Positions 28,903 to 41,124 of a stretch of DNA of 64,000 nucleotides are shown in pieces; position 1 is the stretch's first letter; the number at the start of each line of letters is the position of its first letter. The translations under genes were made by a program, and so were the position numbers. The notes beneath the pieces are model-generated. The model searched no databases. It was not told the origin of the DNA and was given only the letters and a program-made list of their open reading frames with translations. Where the stretch lies: assembly GCF_036711975.1 (NCBI RefSeq), contig NC_091967.1, forward strand, positions 17,608,001-17,672,000, written 5' to 3'. The DNA comes from Onthophagus taurus (Eukaryota; Arthropoda; Insecta; Coleoptera; Scarabaeidae).

Positions 28903-30028
28903 AAAAAATCGAAAAAGATTAAAAAGTAAAACAAATAAGCTAAAAACTACTACATACGTTTACTACTACTACAAAAAAATACTACTACTACCCCGTTTTT
29001 TTACATGCTCAGTCCCATAACATATATTATACAAGAGAGTCTTCAATTTTTATAGTTAGATTTTTTAGATTTACATAGAGTATTTGCGGGATTACAAAAA
29101 AAAAGTATTGAAAAACGACGAAAAAAAAAAGGGTTTTTTAGTTAGGTTGGGTGGATTTTTTTTTGAAGTTCCGGTTTGTTTAAAAAAACGAACATCACTG
29201 CCAAAATATGATTTCTAAGATTTTTTTTGTGTTATTTTGGGCGGACTGGTGCTTGTTAAAAAAGTTATGATTACAAAAAAATAAAAGTTATAATAATTAA
29301 AAAAAGAGAGAAAAAAAGGAGAAGCTGTAATGTACTAACACTAGGGCTAAGTCTTTAGAAACGTACGAAAATAATTAAAAAAAAAAAGAAAAGAAAAAAA
29401 ATGAACCAAAAAAAAAGTAATATAACTGCATCCTCTTCCTCACACTTGCTGCATTATGATAGGCCTGGCTACGACAACGGACTCTGATATGGAACTGAAT
29501 TTAACACAGACGCAATTCGATTTATAAAAAAAAGATACTAATTCTAAAAAAAAAATTAAAAAAAAAGTGGTTCGCTCAGAATACAAAAATGAGGGGCGGA
29601 CTAAAACTTTCTATATAAAGTCTACTAAAAAAAAAAGGCCTACATACGGCTCTAACCAAGTAGAGATGTTATGATTTATAATTTTTGAACATTTTTTTTA
29701 TATTTTCATTTTTTTAGTCTTGTTCTTAATTTTTCCTTTTTGCTCATACAAGCTGTTTCTGATGGTGTATATATAAAGAAAAAAGAATTCATAATATACT
29801 TTATATATATTATAGTGATTTATACCTTTAGAATATTATCTTTATCATGGTGATAGTTTCCTGCAATTTGTTTGTTTAATATAATTTTCCAAACATTTTA
29901 TCTTCTTCTTTTCTTTTGTGTTGTTATATAAACTCCTTGAGAAACACGCGTGTGATTTCCAAAAATATATCTTCCTTTCTTGTCTATTTAAATAAGCATA
30001 GAATATGGTTTAAAAAAACTGTCCTATA
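28903..30028 (+). other. Probable vigilin 3'UTR
   Basis: Sequence after the vigilin stop codon, rich in A-runs and CTACTA repeats (28940-29000), without coding potential. Its end was not determined; several A/T-rich hexamers could serve as polyadenylation signals. Confidence 0.4.
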
Positions 30029-30371
30029 CAGGATGAGTCAAAATAATTTGTAAAAAAATAATGTATATTGATGTAATCAAAAAAATTAGTTTCTAAAATG
30101 ATTCTTCTAGAAGATATGGGGTATTTAAAAGATTGTGGAGTAATAAAATTAATAATTTTGATGTTCAGAATGTATACTGGGTGTTGGATGTAGTGGGCTT
30201 CAATGTTTGAACCTGTCATGTTGATGTTACTTCAAGTAGTTTAATTTAATTTTTTTGATTTCAGAGGAATAAAAAACAATCACAAAAATAAATATCCTGT
30301 ATCTTAGTAATCAATTCAGAGCTACAACTTATTTTGATAATTAAATTTTGTACATTTTTATGACTCACCTG
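30029..30371. mobile_element. Short inverted-repeat transposon (MITE-like)
   Basis: The left end CAGGATGAGTCAAAATAAT and the right end (reverse complement CAGGTGAGTCATAAAAAT) form imperfect terminal inverted repeats. TA lies immediately outside both ends, at 30027-30028 and 30372-30373. The 343-bp interior has no coding potential. This fits a non-autonomous Tc1/mariner-type element. Confidence 0.7.
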
Positions 30372-30373
30372 TA

Positions 30374-31620
30374 GATTATGTTGTAAGTTTTTTTCTTTAA
30401 ATATTTTATTTTATATTATTAATATATTCGTTGTATATGTGTTGTTAAAAGTTTCATTACGAATAAGAAATAACAAAAATGGAGGAGAAAACGAAAATTC
30501 AAAAATCATTTTCCAAAAATGATTTAGTAAAGAAGTTAAATCTTGCCATCTTACTTTTTTACAAGTATAACATGTTTTAATTTGTACACTTAAAAAAAGA
30601 GGAAAGAAAAATTATATCTGTGATAATGAAACATGCAATATTTGTATATGGGGACTTTAAAACCAGGTTTCTATTAAATTTTAAATGCTTTTTTTTTCTC
30701 AGGAACGATTAATTTATTAATGACATCAAAAAAAGAAATGAAACTTTTAAAAATACAAATGTAAATGAATTCAATAACATTGCATATTATATCATATAGT
30801 TCTATATAATTAATTTGTATATTTTTTTTTGTTAATTATGTGATTCTTGTAATTTTTATTATTTTTGAGATCGTCTCTTAGATGCTTGTGTGTCATAACT
30901 TCTCTGCCCCATACGTTTTGAGGCGGTGCAAAGGTGCCTTCCTCTTTTTATATAATGTGACCGTACCGAAAGAAAACTCCAAAATATAAAAAAAAAAATA
31001 AAACTGTAGTGCCACACACAGTGAGAAAAGACATAACATTTACATTTTACATATAAACATAAATTAGACACAACCACTCCACACGTGTAAACTACATTAA
31101 AAAGAAATTTACGCATTCGTTTTTTAGCTTCGTTTTCAGTTGGTGGTGGGATGTTTACCCCAATCTCATATTTTTCCTTATTATTATTTTTTTTCCTTCT
31201 GTATGGTTATAAATAATTTTTTTTTGGTTGTTCGTATGACAATGTTTACGAATCAGACTGAGTAAACTATATTATTAATGGCTCACATGATATGATTATT
31301 TAATTGAGAGTGTTTTATTACTTTATCTGGGTAATATTTATGTAAATATTTGGTATACTGAGTCCTCGTGGTCGATTTGTTAGCCCAGGACTAACTGAGG
31401 GAGAGAAATATATAATTAAAAGTATAATTAATGTTTCTTTTTTAATCATAATCTTTTTCATTTTTTTTTTTGTATATTTTCTAATATCTAGATAATGAAA
31501 GAAAAAAAGGATGTCTTTTCGACTTTTTTGGGAAGGTATTGTTCTGTGATAATATTCGTTTTGTAATTAACACCATATATTCTTTTTCCAGGTAACAAGA
31601 TCAAATTAACATAGAATTTA
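30374..31620. other. Intergenic stretch, nothing recognised
   Basis: AT-rich, with many A- and T-runs. The short open frames show no domain. Confidence 0.45.
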
Positions 31621-31739
31621 GTTTAATATTCGTCTTAAAGAAAATAACTAGGGACAAAAAGTCCAGATATTTGTTCCTGTAGCATTAAAGAAGTTATGCG
31701 ATTAACGAACGTACCAAGACATAATCTATTCTACGAAGA

Positions 31740-32370
31740 AAGAATGAAAATGCTTCATTTAAAATAAGAAAAAAATTATTAATATATTATTGGTGTGATA
31801 ATATACCAACAACGAAATTATGGGAAGTACTACTTTCTTAACTATAAGCCATACTCTAATAAGGGCCTTACAAAACTTATATTTCCAATCAACATCTAAA
31901 ATGAAAATTGGTGATAAATTATCAGAATCATTGCCGGGCACTTAAGGATTGTGCCAGGGCTGCTGTTTTCAAGCTGTTTTAGCTGATAACAAAAAAGATC
32001 TAGAAATAGCGCGCAAACTAAAAGAAACTTGTGAAGATTGAGGTCTAGAATAAGATCTCGAATCGTTCGTATCCTTAAACAGAATTCTATAGAATATACT
32101 TATCAAGAGTCACTTACTACATGGAGACTGACAACCTGAAATTAGAATAGCATAAATGCAACTGAAATGGATGGTCTGAGAAGATCTACCAGAGTATAGC
32201 ATATAGAAAAAGTAAGAATTGAAGTGATACTAGCACAAATGGGGTTACAATTGACAATAATGAAAGATATTGAGAGAAAGCAACTTATATGGTATGGCCA
32301 TTTACAACGACTGGCGGAGGACAGATTACCAAAACAAAAAAAAATAATATAGTGGATATCGCAGCAAAGA
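31740..32370 (+). mobile_element. LINE reverse-transcriptase remnant
   Basis: Interrupted frames include ALQNLYFQSTSKMKIGDKLS, then a GLCQGC segment like the RT motif GxRQGCxLSP, KKDLEIARKLKETCEDWGLE, and near the end RKQLIWYGHLQRLAEDRLPK. The last is a common C-terminal line of beetle and other insect LINEs (QLxWYGHxxRMxxxRLPK). Stops in every segment show it is dead. The copy is deleted internally between the RT core and the C-terminus. Confidence 0.72.
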
Positions 32371-33690
32371 AAAGAGCTGGGGAGAGGGAATTACAAGTAT
32401 TCAAACAGTATTTAAAATACGTGATAAAACGAATTGTACCAAGCAATTTGTTCCAATTTTGTAACTACGTCAAGGCTCGTAAAAAAATTATCAGCTGACA
32501 CATTTTTCTTTGACTCTTCCAACCTGTTTGTCACATCCAAGACACAACACCCTGTGCTTGATTCCGTTTTTTCCCAATATATGTGGTCAATTACTATCTA
32601 TCGATAAGTATATGGACATCCATAAATCTGCAGTCCAGATGTCCGTCACAGTGCATAGTTATCTGATGTCGAAAAAATAGTCGTCGGGTATCATAGAAAT
32701 GGCCGATCCTTAAGAAGCATGTCATAACGAGTTGAATTACCCAAAACTGACTGTGGGATATATTTTTTAGAGGCGAAAAATGGGCAGCGATTATCGGAAT
32801 GATTCCTGAGTCGGCAAACCCAACAAAACGTTTTTTTTTTGCGCCAGGCAACGTACCCAACCGATGGACCACGTACGCCAGCAGTTTCAACATGCAGGAA
32901 GCATATCTCCTTAGTTTTAATGGACTGTAAATTAGGTTCTCCTGAGGTGACGTCATCATGAAGAATACATTTTGCCTACAGTAAAGGTCGGCGGAGCTGG
33001 GATTATTATAATAATAATAATAATAATGCCTTTATCTGGGGATGTTTCTTTTTGAGACCATTGGAAACATCATCGCCTACTGCACAATTATGGATAATAA
33101 TGTACATGTTGGCAACAAGTTACCGAGTGGACCCATACTACTTTTAGAACAACAACGCTAGCTGTCCAATAGAACTGGCCTGCTCAGAATGAGTTGGGCC
33201 GCCAAGGTAAGAGATGCAATAACCGTTCAAAAGTGACAAGTGAGGTGAAAGTACATTTATGGTTTCTCCAAGCTGAGTGGAATAAAATACTAACAGCCAT
33301 TATACAACGACTTATAGAAAACATATGCCAAGCAGGGTTCAGACTGTAATTATCGCACGTGGAGGCTTTACCAATCACTGCATATGAATAACGTTTATAT
33401 CTTCTATTAAATGTGTCCAGTTACTTATTACAAGTCACACCATCATAAACTACCCAAATCTTTATCTATATTTTTTTGGTTTAAAAAGAATGTGCCATTT
33501 TTATCATCTTATATAATACCGCATTTCATAATGGTTAGAATCAACGCTTAAAGCATGCCGGTAAGCCATATTAAGAATGTAGTGATATTTTTCGGAAATT
33601 GGGTATTAATTGACTAATAATAAGTGTAATAAGAAGAAGGATAAACTAAAATATGTAATCTGAAGACGAGGAGAACAGATAATTAACATT
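32371..33690. other. Region without recognised gene, possibly further mobile-element debris
   Basis: A minus-strand open frame at 32594-32959 (121 codons) and another at 33184-33378 have no recognised domain. An ATA/TAA microsatellite lies near 33004-33028. The composition resembles the adjoining LINE debris, but I cannot assign it. Confidence 0.4.
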
Positions 33691-34480
33691 CAATAACCGA
33701 TAAATATTGGCCTGAATGTTAGTTCGTCATTAGGAAGGTTAGGAGTTGTCGTAAATGTGACAATGTTATGTTACGAAATGTTATCGCCTTGTTGTCGCCC
33801 TTTTCCCCATTTACTTATGGGAAAGATTAAACGAGTTTGTGGGAGTCGCCTGGTGTAGAGTTTTTGCATTTGGATTTTCTTTGCCAATCTTTCCTCACTC
33901 ATCCTTTCAACATGATCCCACCAATATCGATCTTATCCATCTGAGCACATTCTGTACCTGACACATCTCTGTGGCTCTCTCATGGCCTCTTTGGTTGTTG
34001 AGGTCTCGGCTGCATATGTTAGCGTAGGTCTTACACAGGCTTTAGATCTTAACTTTGCTTATTACCGTCAGATGTTTGTTCCATCATATGATATTCCCGT
34101 AGGCAACCAGATATTATTGCGACTGTGGTTGCTTGTGATTTCACTTCATGTCTAGTGATGTTATTGCTTGATATATCGACTCCAAAATATTTCAACTGCA
34201 TAAACTGTTGGATCGATCTACATTTTGTATCGTGTTGGGGCTGTGAAAATGACCATTGATTGTAATTTTATTGAATACTTGGGTGAAGTCGATGAAACGG
34301 AGCTAGAGTGGCTTAGAAAACTCTATGGATTCATCAATATTCGGAATCCTTGCTGTTCTTCACTTATTCCGGTTTGTGTTGTTATTTTCTGGACTATGAT
34401 CTTTGTGAGTAATTTTAAAATACTGCTCAAAAGACTAAGTAGTATCTTAGATCTGTGTTGCTTCTTGAGTATGGTTATTG
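33690..34480 (-). mobile_element. LINE reverse-transcriptase remnant, internally deleted
   Basis: On the minus strand, 34260-34480 reads KIIVQKITTQTGISEEQQGF, the NYRPI...EQ(A/Q)GFR region of reverse transcriptase. After a deletion, 33950-34200 gives LKYFGVDIS and AIISGCLREY, then eroded RTYANI...RDLNNQRGHERATEM and WIRSILV lines, the C-terminal part of the same protein type. Stops and frameshifts abound. It is a dead copy, opposite in orientation to the fragment at 31740-32370. Confidence 0.72.
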
Positions 34481-34499
34481 TTACACGTTTCTTGAGTTG

Positions 34500-35511
34500 A
34501 TTAACTCCTTCTTTGTTATGATACGTGTTCGTAAGGCAGTAAAGTAGCGAATGGATATAAAGTGGCTATAAAAAGAGGAAATTGGAAGGAATTTAATATG
34601 ATATTTATAATGATTAAGTTTCAATGAGTAGTTGAAAAACTCAATTAAACTGATGAATATATATGTATGAGAGAATGTAGAATTCCAACAACTGGAAAAT
34701 AGCGAATGATGTTACTGAAGGATACGAATAGGTCATCGATATTAAGAAAATTAATTTGGTTCAAATTATTTAATTCTTCAAAATATCCTTTAAGAAGAGG
34801 TATTAGAATGAAGTGGCTATAAAACAGTATGTAGACATTTCTTTTCGAAGTTATGATATAAGAAGTGATAATGAATGAAGAAATTATTAACAATTAGTAT
34901 CATTATTAAATCATATTTTAGCGATTATTATTGACAAAATCAATTCGCAACCTTTGGATATTTCTATAATCTCCAAACAATCAGAAATAGATACTTAAAT
35001 TTATGTGGTATCTAATTTTTTTGTATCAAAAAACTGCATAATTAAGTAAAGATTGGTAAACACAACAATTATTTAATAATTAAGTCATAAAAAAGTTGGA
35101 GTGTCTGATTTAAAATATTTTTTTCAACATTCTGAAAGTGCAACAAAAAATTGTAAGAATCTGCTTGTTATAATAGTTGCCTACAGAACTGAATCGGTAG
35201 GAATCAATACACAGGACGTTCCATAAAAACTAACTCATTAAAAATGCATTATGTATCGTACTCAAATTCGAATTCGTATCCTATAACAGGATGTCTTCAG
35301 AATCGTCGAAGAGAGGGTAATATTACGAAAAGGAAAAATAACACGTTGGTTATTGAACAATGCCGACACACGTGATTTAAAGGTATTTTCCACAGTGCGT
35401 TGGTAGTCGACGCAAGACAGTCGTCCTCGTCGTTGGTGTAGCTAAAATTAAAATTTACGTTTTCTTTTTTTTTTGTAACGTTAGTACAACACTGAAAATT
35501 CGTACGAAAAA
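34500..35511. other. Intergenic region upstream of the first SdhB copy
   Basis: AT-rich, no gene recognised. The last 150 bp (about 35340-35500) are richer in GC and CpG and are the likely promoter of the SdhB gene starting at 35512. No specific factor site could be supported. Confidence 0.4.
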
Positions 35512-36679
35512 ATGGCTAAAGAACTACAATTATTTCGATTGTGTAGGAATACAATAGGAATGGTGCGTAGGGAAATTAAATACTTTTATATTTTAATTTT
35601 TTTTTATTTACGCCAATTATGTAACAATAATTTGGACAGTTAAAAAAATTGTCTGTGTTTCTTATGCTAACACGTTTTATTTTAGGTGCGAAATTTTCAC
35701 TCTTCCGCTATTTGTTCTGCTACACCTTCAACAGATAAAAAACCTGCAATAAAAAAGGTTGAGGTTTATAGATGGAACCCAGATGAACCCCAAAAGAAAC
35801 CTTATGTTCAAACGTTTGAGATTGATTTAAACGATTGTCAACCAATGGTTTTGGATGCTTTGCTTAAAATTAAAAATGAAATTGATACCACATTGACTTT
35901 TCGAAGATCTTGTAGAGAAGGAATTTGTGGATCATGTGCTATGAATATTAATGGTACAAATACTTTAGCTTGTATTAAGTAAGAAATAACTCTAAGGAAT
36001 GTCTTTGATTAGTAAATTTTTGTTTTGTTTTAAAGGAAAATTGATACTGATGTAAGCAAACCATTGAAAGTTTATCCTTTACCACACATGTATGTTATCA
36101 AGGATTTAGTACCTGATTTAAATAATTTTTATAAACAATATAAATCGATTAAGCCTTGGTTGCAAAGAGTGTAAGCCATAAATTTTAATGTAATCAATAA
36201 TCACCTTTTTATTACAATTTTTTTTAAATAGTAAAGAACCAAAGTTGGGCGCAGAACAATATGCCCAATCAGAAAGAGATAGAAAAAAACTTGATGGCTT
36301 ATATGAATGTATCTTATGTGCTTGTTGTTCAACATCATGTCCAAGTTATTGGTGGAATAGTGAAAAATATTTAGGACCAGCAGTTCTTATGCAAGCTTAC
36401 AGATGGATTATTGATTCAAGAGATGATACCACAGTAGAACGTTTGAGTCGTTTAAAAGATCCTTTTTCTGTTTATAGATGCCATACGATTATGAATTGTA
36501 CAAACACTTGCCCAAAGGTAATAATAATTTTTAACGAGGCGATAAAAAAGAAATTATTTATTGTATTTCTTTTATAGGGATTAAATCCTGGTAGAGCTAT
36601 TGCTGAAATTAAAAAACTTTTGGGAGGACTTGCTGAAAAAGAAAAACCAGATATTGAACCAATGATATTACACAAATGA
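35512..36679 (+). CDS. SdhB: Succinate dehydrogenase iron-sulfur subunit, copy 1
   Basis: Iron-sulfur subunit of mitochondrial complex II; it carries electrons from FAD of SdhA to ubiquinone. Exons are 35512-35562, 35686-35978, 36036-36170, 36232-36517 and 36578-36679, totalling 867 bp (288 aa). Residues 1-45 form a mitochondrial leader ([13 protein letters not shown]..., FHSS). The [2Fe-2S] ligands lie in CREGICGSC and the downstream TLAC. The [4Fe-4S] site is [11 protein letters not shown] and the [3Fe-4S] site is CHTIMNC with CP following. All ligand cysteines are present, and [12 protein letters not shown] and GLNPG match the family. Length equals the usual 280-300. AATAAA lies at 36699. 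About 90% identical by eye to copy 2, 5 kb downstream in the same orientation. Exon 4 here is uninterrupted, where copy 2 has an intron. Confidence 0.96.
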
Positions 36680-36698
36680 GAATTTATGTTTTATAAAG

Positions 36699-36704
36699 AA
36701 TAAA
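36699..36704 (+). promoter_or_regulatory. Polyadenylation signal of SdhB copy 1
   Basis: AATAAA, 20 bp after the stop codon. Confidence 0.55.
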
Positions 36705-37784
36705 TTGTATGTATTAATTTATCAACGTATTTCTTAAATGTTTTAGCTTTATTAATTTAATTTATTTAATTAATTTCATGATCTAGCAATTTTGCTGATT
36801 TATTGTGAATACCAAATGTTTCAAATAAAATTATTTGCTATCTTATTTTAATTTTAAATTAATTCTTCGAAGTCTCTAAGTATTTGCTACCGAATTTTTT
36901 TTATTACTCATAATTTTTTTATTATTATGTAATGGAAAACCACACACGCATAGTTATTTAAGTAATCATTAACTTGACAGGAAATGAAGTAGCAAGGTCA
37001 AATTGTAATGAATATTATTTCAACTAAGCTATTTCTAAGTTCAGTTGAAATTCTTATCATAATTTCACTTTAATTACTTCAAATTCTATGTAAAAAAAGG
37101 TTATAGTTTTAACGTGGCCATTTTTCGCATGGATATTGTTTTCTTGTAGAATTGATTATGTAATAACTCTTGGAATATTTCCTTCTTAAATATCTTGGTA
37201 AAAGTAAAATCAACGTACAACCACAATAACTTTCATAACATTGTATATTAAAAAAAACAAGTCTTGCGGCAATTGTTGTTAACACCCATATTTATAGTAT
37301 GTAATCGTGCAAGTTATTGCTTTGTAAATAAAAAATATATTTACGAGATTGAAATTAAGAAAGGAAACAAAGATTGGATTTAACAAAAAAATATGTAAAA
37401 GTCAAGACTTACACCAGTCTTATCACTTAAATGTTCACATAAACTTATTAGAAAACGTGTTTGTTAGAAAACCATCTTTTTTTCATTATTTACTCATTGA
37501 CCTTGTATTTCACTCAGGACCGTATTTCAGCCTATTGGACTGATTGGGTACAATCAAGTTGCTTCAATGTTTATATTTAATTCAATATATACAATTTCTG
37601 TAAAAATTATACTGAATCATGTTATTCTTAACTTGGGGAGATAATCATAAAGTCATACAGATTGTAACAAATAGTGCAATCAGTACAAAATAAGAAATAA
37701 CCCAATATAATATCCCTTTGATAACATTAAACGCATCTAGGGATCGCAGATAGATTAGCATAGGAAGAACGTTCTAAAAAACTA
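36705..37784. other. Intergenic stretch between SdhB copies, nothing recognised
   Basis: AT-rich, no family resemblance in the short frames. Confidence 0.45.
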
Positions 37785-37925
37785 TCAATAAAACTAATAG
37801 TAGCTTTAGTTCTAGGTTTACTATTACTTCTACTAATAGTGCTAGAACTAATAGTAGCTCTAGTTCTAGGTTTACTATTAGTTCTTGTAATGGTGTTAGG
37901 TTAGTTCTAGTTTTTGTACTTGTAA
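37785..37925. repeat. Short CTAGTTCTAG-type repeat, two units
   Basis: TAGTAGCTTTAGTTCTAGGT and TAGTAGCTCTAGTTCTAGGT begin two direct units about 56 bp apart, each continuing TTACTATTA(C/G)TTCT. The composition resembles the arm sequence of the arrays at 27.4 and 46.6 kb, but the palindromic core is absent. Confidence 0.75.
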
Positions 37926-38089
37926 TATTCAAAAGCTTATCAATCTGATAAAAATTGAGTGTCAGAATAAAATTAGTCCAACCAGAAAATAAGTACCGTT
38001 TTGAAAAAAAAAACACATAAAAACATTTTTTCAAAACAAAATTTATTTTTACATGTAAGAGCATGTCTTAAACTATTTTTTTACTTACT

Positions 38090-38400
38090 TGTGACCAACT
38101 TTTACTTACCAACTGTTGTATACCCTCTTCATGGAAAGATGCCGCCAGTCACGACAAAGTTGAATTAAATTTTAGTTTTTTCCACTCCATCTGCTGTTGT
38201 TTGGATTCGGGAGTGACATGACAAACCCAAGTTTCATCACCGGTCATAATTTTGCTTAAGAATTCATCTCCTTCATCATTGTATCGAGTAAGAAATGTCA
38301 AAGCACTTCCAAGTCGTTTCGTTTTGTAAACATCCCCGAATTTTTGGAACCCAGCGGGAACACAATTTTCTATAATTTAATCGTTTTGTGATTATCTCAT
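38090..38400 (-). mobile_element. mariner transposase remnant
   Basis: The minus strand reads FLTRYNDEGDEFLSKIMTGD, then ETWVCHVTPESKQQQMEWKK. This is the signature of mariner transposases around the first catalytic aspartate (TGDETW). It is followed after a deletion by an AASFHEEGIQQLV-like C-terminal line. The centre of the catalytic domain is missing, so it is inactive. Confidence 0.82.
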
Positions 38401-38529
38401 ACAATACAGTGGATCAAAACGATACTTATTTTCCGGACAAGCCTCGTAACACACAACAACGTATGCTAGTTATTAGAGATATACTTTGTAGTACATCTCA
38501 TCTGATATATCACAGTATGCAGAAACCTA

Positions 38530-40062
38530 TGTACAGCTCTGTTCAGATTTAATGCGAATCGGCCGCTGTTAGCTCCGACATGACGCTGGTACTGGAAGAA
38601 GACGGAGACATCTTTTTTTTGTTTCTATTCAATTCGGTTTCTGAGACTAAAGGAAGAGGGTAAAACCGAGGTAAAACCGTCCCAGTTTGAAGTGGGCCGA
38701 AGAATGGATCACCCTTTTATTAAATGTGTTAATTTTATTTTATTTTAAATCTTTTTTGATATTTTTAAGTACAACAAATACACGATTTTTTATATGTTCC
38801 TCTAATAAATGATTTTAGAGTATTTCCATAAATAAAGCGTCAGATAAAATTCATTCATGACCGGGCTGTAAAAAACCCCTAATTACGGAGCAATTGGCTA
38901 CAACACGGTTACGATTTGCCCGTGAATATCTTGAGTATAATTGGGAACCAGTCATCTTCACAGACGAAAACACCTTCTGTTCGTCGGACGACCAATCGAA
39001 ATTATGGCGAAGAGATGGAACCCGGTATGATGCTAATGATGTTCAACCAAATACAAGAAGTGGACACATTTCCTTGGGTTATTGGAGATGGATGAGCATT
39101 CATGGACCGGGAGAACTGACCGAAATTAAAGGAAGATTTAATTCGATTTAATACATTCGAGTGCTGGAGGATGTTTTGATACCACCAGTAAGAACCTGTA
39201 TCCAGAAGGGATCATCACGATAGTCCAAGACAATTCGCCCGTGCATTCTTCAAGAATTGTTCATGATTGGTTTGACGATCATAATGACGTTAGGCGAATA
39301 CCCTAGCCAGTGTGGTCACCGGATCTAAACCCATTCGAAAATCTATGGGCTTTGGTGGAAAAACAGTTCAATAAAAATGCCAATTTTCCTTTTCGCAACG
39401 TGTATAATCTGCGCCGCAACATTACAGTTGTGTGGGAATTGTTCGCGGCAAGGATGTATACGAAAGATTAGTAAATTCGATGTCCACCAGATTGCAATGT
39501 TGCATAGAGAATAATGGGTATTATACAAAATACTGATATTTGATGGTATAATGGACTGTATGAAATTCTCCCCAATTCGATTATTATAATATTTATTATA
39601 TTTTATATATCTAATAATATATTATATTTTTTGTTATATTGAAGTATTATATATTTTTTTTTGATTTTATTATATTAAAATGGTTTGCGATATATTTCAA
39701 TATATATATACTTTATATATTACTTATTATCAATATATCATTTTCATTTCTTTTGAGGTTCGTCTCATCCTTCCACTGTATTACCAAAGTAATACAGTAA
39801 TTATTAGTAATTATTTTCATTTACTACAGGAATTGTGTAAAGTAAATGAATTGCTTATACCTATTTATTTTCTTAATTATTCTTTGTGATTCAGTCATCT
39901 TGGCCATAAATCACACCACCCCGCTTGCCTGTTCGGAACTTTTACAAGACTACAGAGCAGGTAAAATCGAATTGAATGCCTCGTCAACGTAGGTCGTTTC
40001 TAGCACAATTTTATGCCTCTACGAGCGGCTCTTTTCGCATTATATCTGAACAGAACTGTACA
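38530..40062 (+). mobile_element. Tc1-like transposon with both terminal inverted repeats
   Basis: The left end TGTACAGCTCTGTTCAGATT and the right end (reverse complement TGTACAGTTCTGTTCAGATA) match over about 38 bp, ending in (G)CCGCT. TA flanks each side (38528-38529, 40063-40064). Inside, plus-strand frames from 38890 encode a Tc1-type transposase: RLRFAREYLEYNWEPVIFTD, ENTFCSSDDQSKLWRRDGTR, GHISLGYWRWMSIHGPGEL and ENLW near 39340. The frame is broken at about 39150 and again later, so this copy is inactive. A very AT-rich block (39590-39720) is probably extra sequence. The 1533-bp length is usual for the family. Confidence 0.85.
38894..39530 (+). pseudogene. Broken Tc1-like transposase gene
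   Basis: The first open part (38894-39151, 85 codons) holds the first DDE aspartate in VIFTDENTF and the GTRYD and NTRSGH motifs. A stop after GRFNSI at 39150 interrupts the IEGRFN...YIxILE line. Beyond it, frames shift: the QQDNxPVH region is visible only as VQDNSPVHSS in another frame near 39217-39250. WPxxSPDLNPxENLW is visible near 39306-39350. At least two frameshifts or stops separate the parts. Confidence 0.8.
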
Positions 40063-40099
40063 TACAGATAAAAGATTATGTTTGGCGAGCTTTTACTTT

Positions 40100-40420
40100 T
40101 TCGCCAACAGCAATGATGCCATGAATGAGATTTGAATTTACTCAATCATATCTCGTATCGTGGTGTTACTGGGAGCTACTGGAACCGGAATTTTAATACC
40201 AAAGTGTCCAAAGAAATTATAGGCAAAAAAACGAAAAATCATTTTTTTGTTTTTCGGCAATATTTTAAAAACTAAAACGGCTAGATTCAAAAACTTAGTT
40301 GAAAAATGATGAGCTCTAAGATACGCAACTTTGCCCCATTTAACCATTTTTGTATCTCTTATTGTTTTTGAGATTCCAATGGTGGGGGTCAAATTTGAAT
40401 TACCCTATATACTTGGTATA
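40100..40420. mobile_element. Possible noncoding transposon end
   Basis: Sequence such as TTTTTGTTTTTCGGCAATAT and TGGGGGTCAAATTTGAATTA followed by ACCCTATAT resembles the noncoding terminal regions of Tc1/mariner-like elements, as at 16678-16960. No partner end was found. The assignment is weak. Confidence 0.3.
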
Positions 40421-41124
40421 CTTCGCTTTTTGTGTCGCTTTCTTTATTTTTGATACAAGTGTTTCAGCTTTTTGGTCAACATCTATAGTATCTATACATG
40501 TGCGTAGTTCCACATAGTTTATGTACTCTTTTGTATATTTCTGTTTAACCATAATTTATTATCGAAATTATTGCTTTATTGTCTGTTATTTTATCTGATA
40601 GAATAATTGGTATAGTCTGTCCTACACTTGGATTTATTTGTTTTATGAAAATGTGATCAATGCATGACTAGTTAAACTGTTAGTTATACTGAAGTAGTTA
40701 AATAAATATGAAGGCAACCGCTGCAGCATAAATTTTTTTTCTTGGTTTGTTAGATCCGGTCCTGTTTCAATTCCACGTTGAAATATTATAGAAATATATT
40801 AATCAGAAAACATAGTCCGCATATTTCTTGTTTATCACAAACGTTAAGTTGGTTGTCTATAAAATAGTAAAACTAATTGTTAAATAAGAAGACAGATGAT
40901 CACTTTTTTGTTAATAGCTGATATTTGATAACTGAAATACTTACTTCTGTTAATTGTAAAATTTAATTTAATTAAAAGATAACGTTTCTTTTATCCACAT
41001 TTTAACTTTGTAAGGTTGGTAATAGCCAGTTTTGTGTTATCGACATGCTGTTCGATATAAATTGAGATATTCCAATTAAATAATGCTATTCGTTAATAAA
41101 ATCGAGTACACTTAGATACATAAC
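40420..41124. other. Upstream region of SdhB copy 2
   Basis: AT-rich, nothing recognised. It presumably contains the promoter of the second SdhB copy. It shows no obvious similarity to the region upstream of copy 1. Confidence 0.4.

Noticed and set aside
32594..32959. 121-codon minus-strand frame as a possible gene
   Set aside because: No domain was recognised, there is no bordering splice site in phase with another exon, and it lies between LINE remnants. It is most likely mobile-element debris of unknown type.
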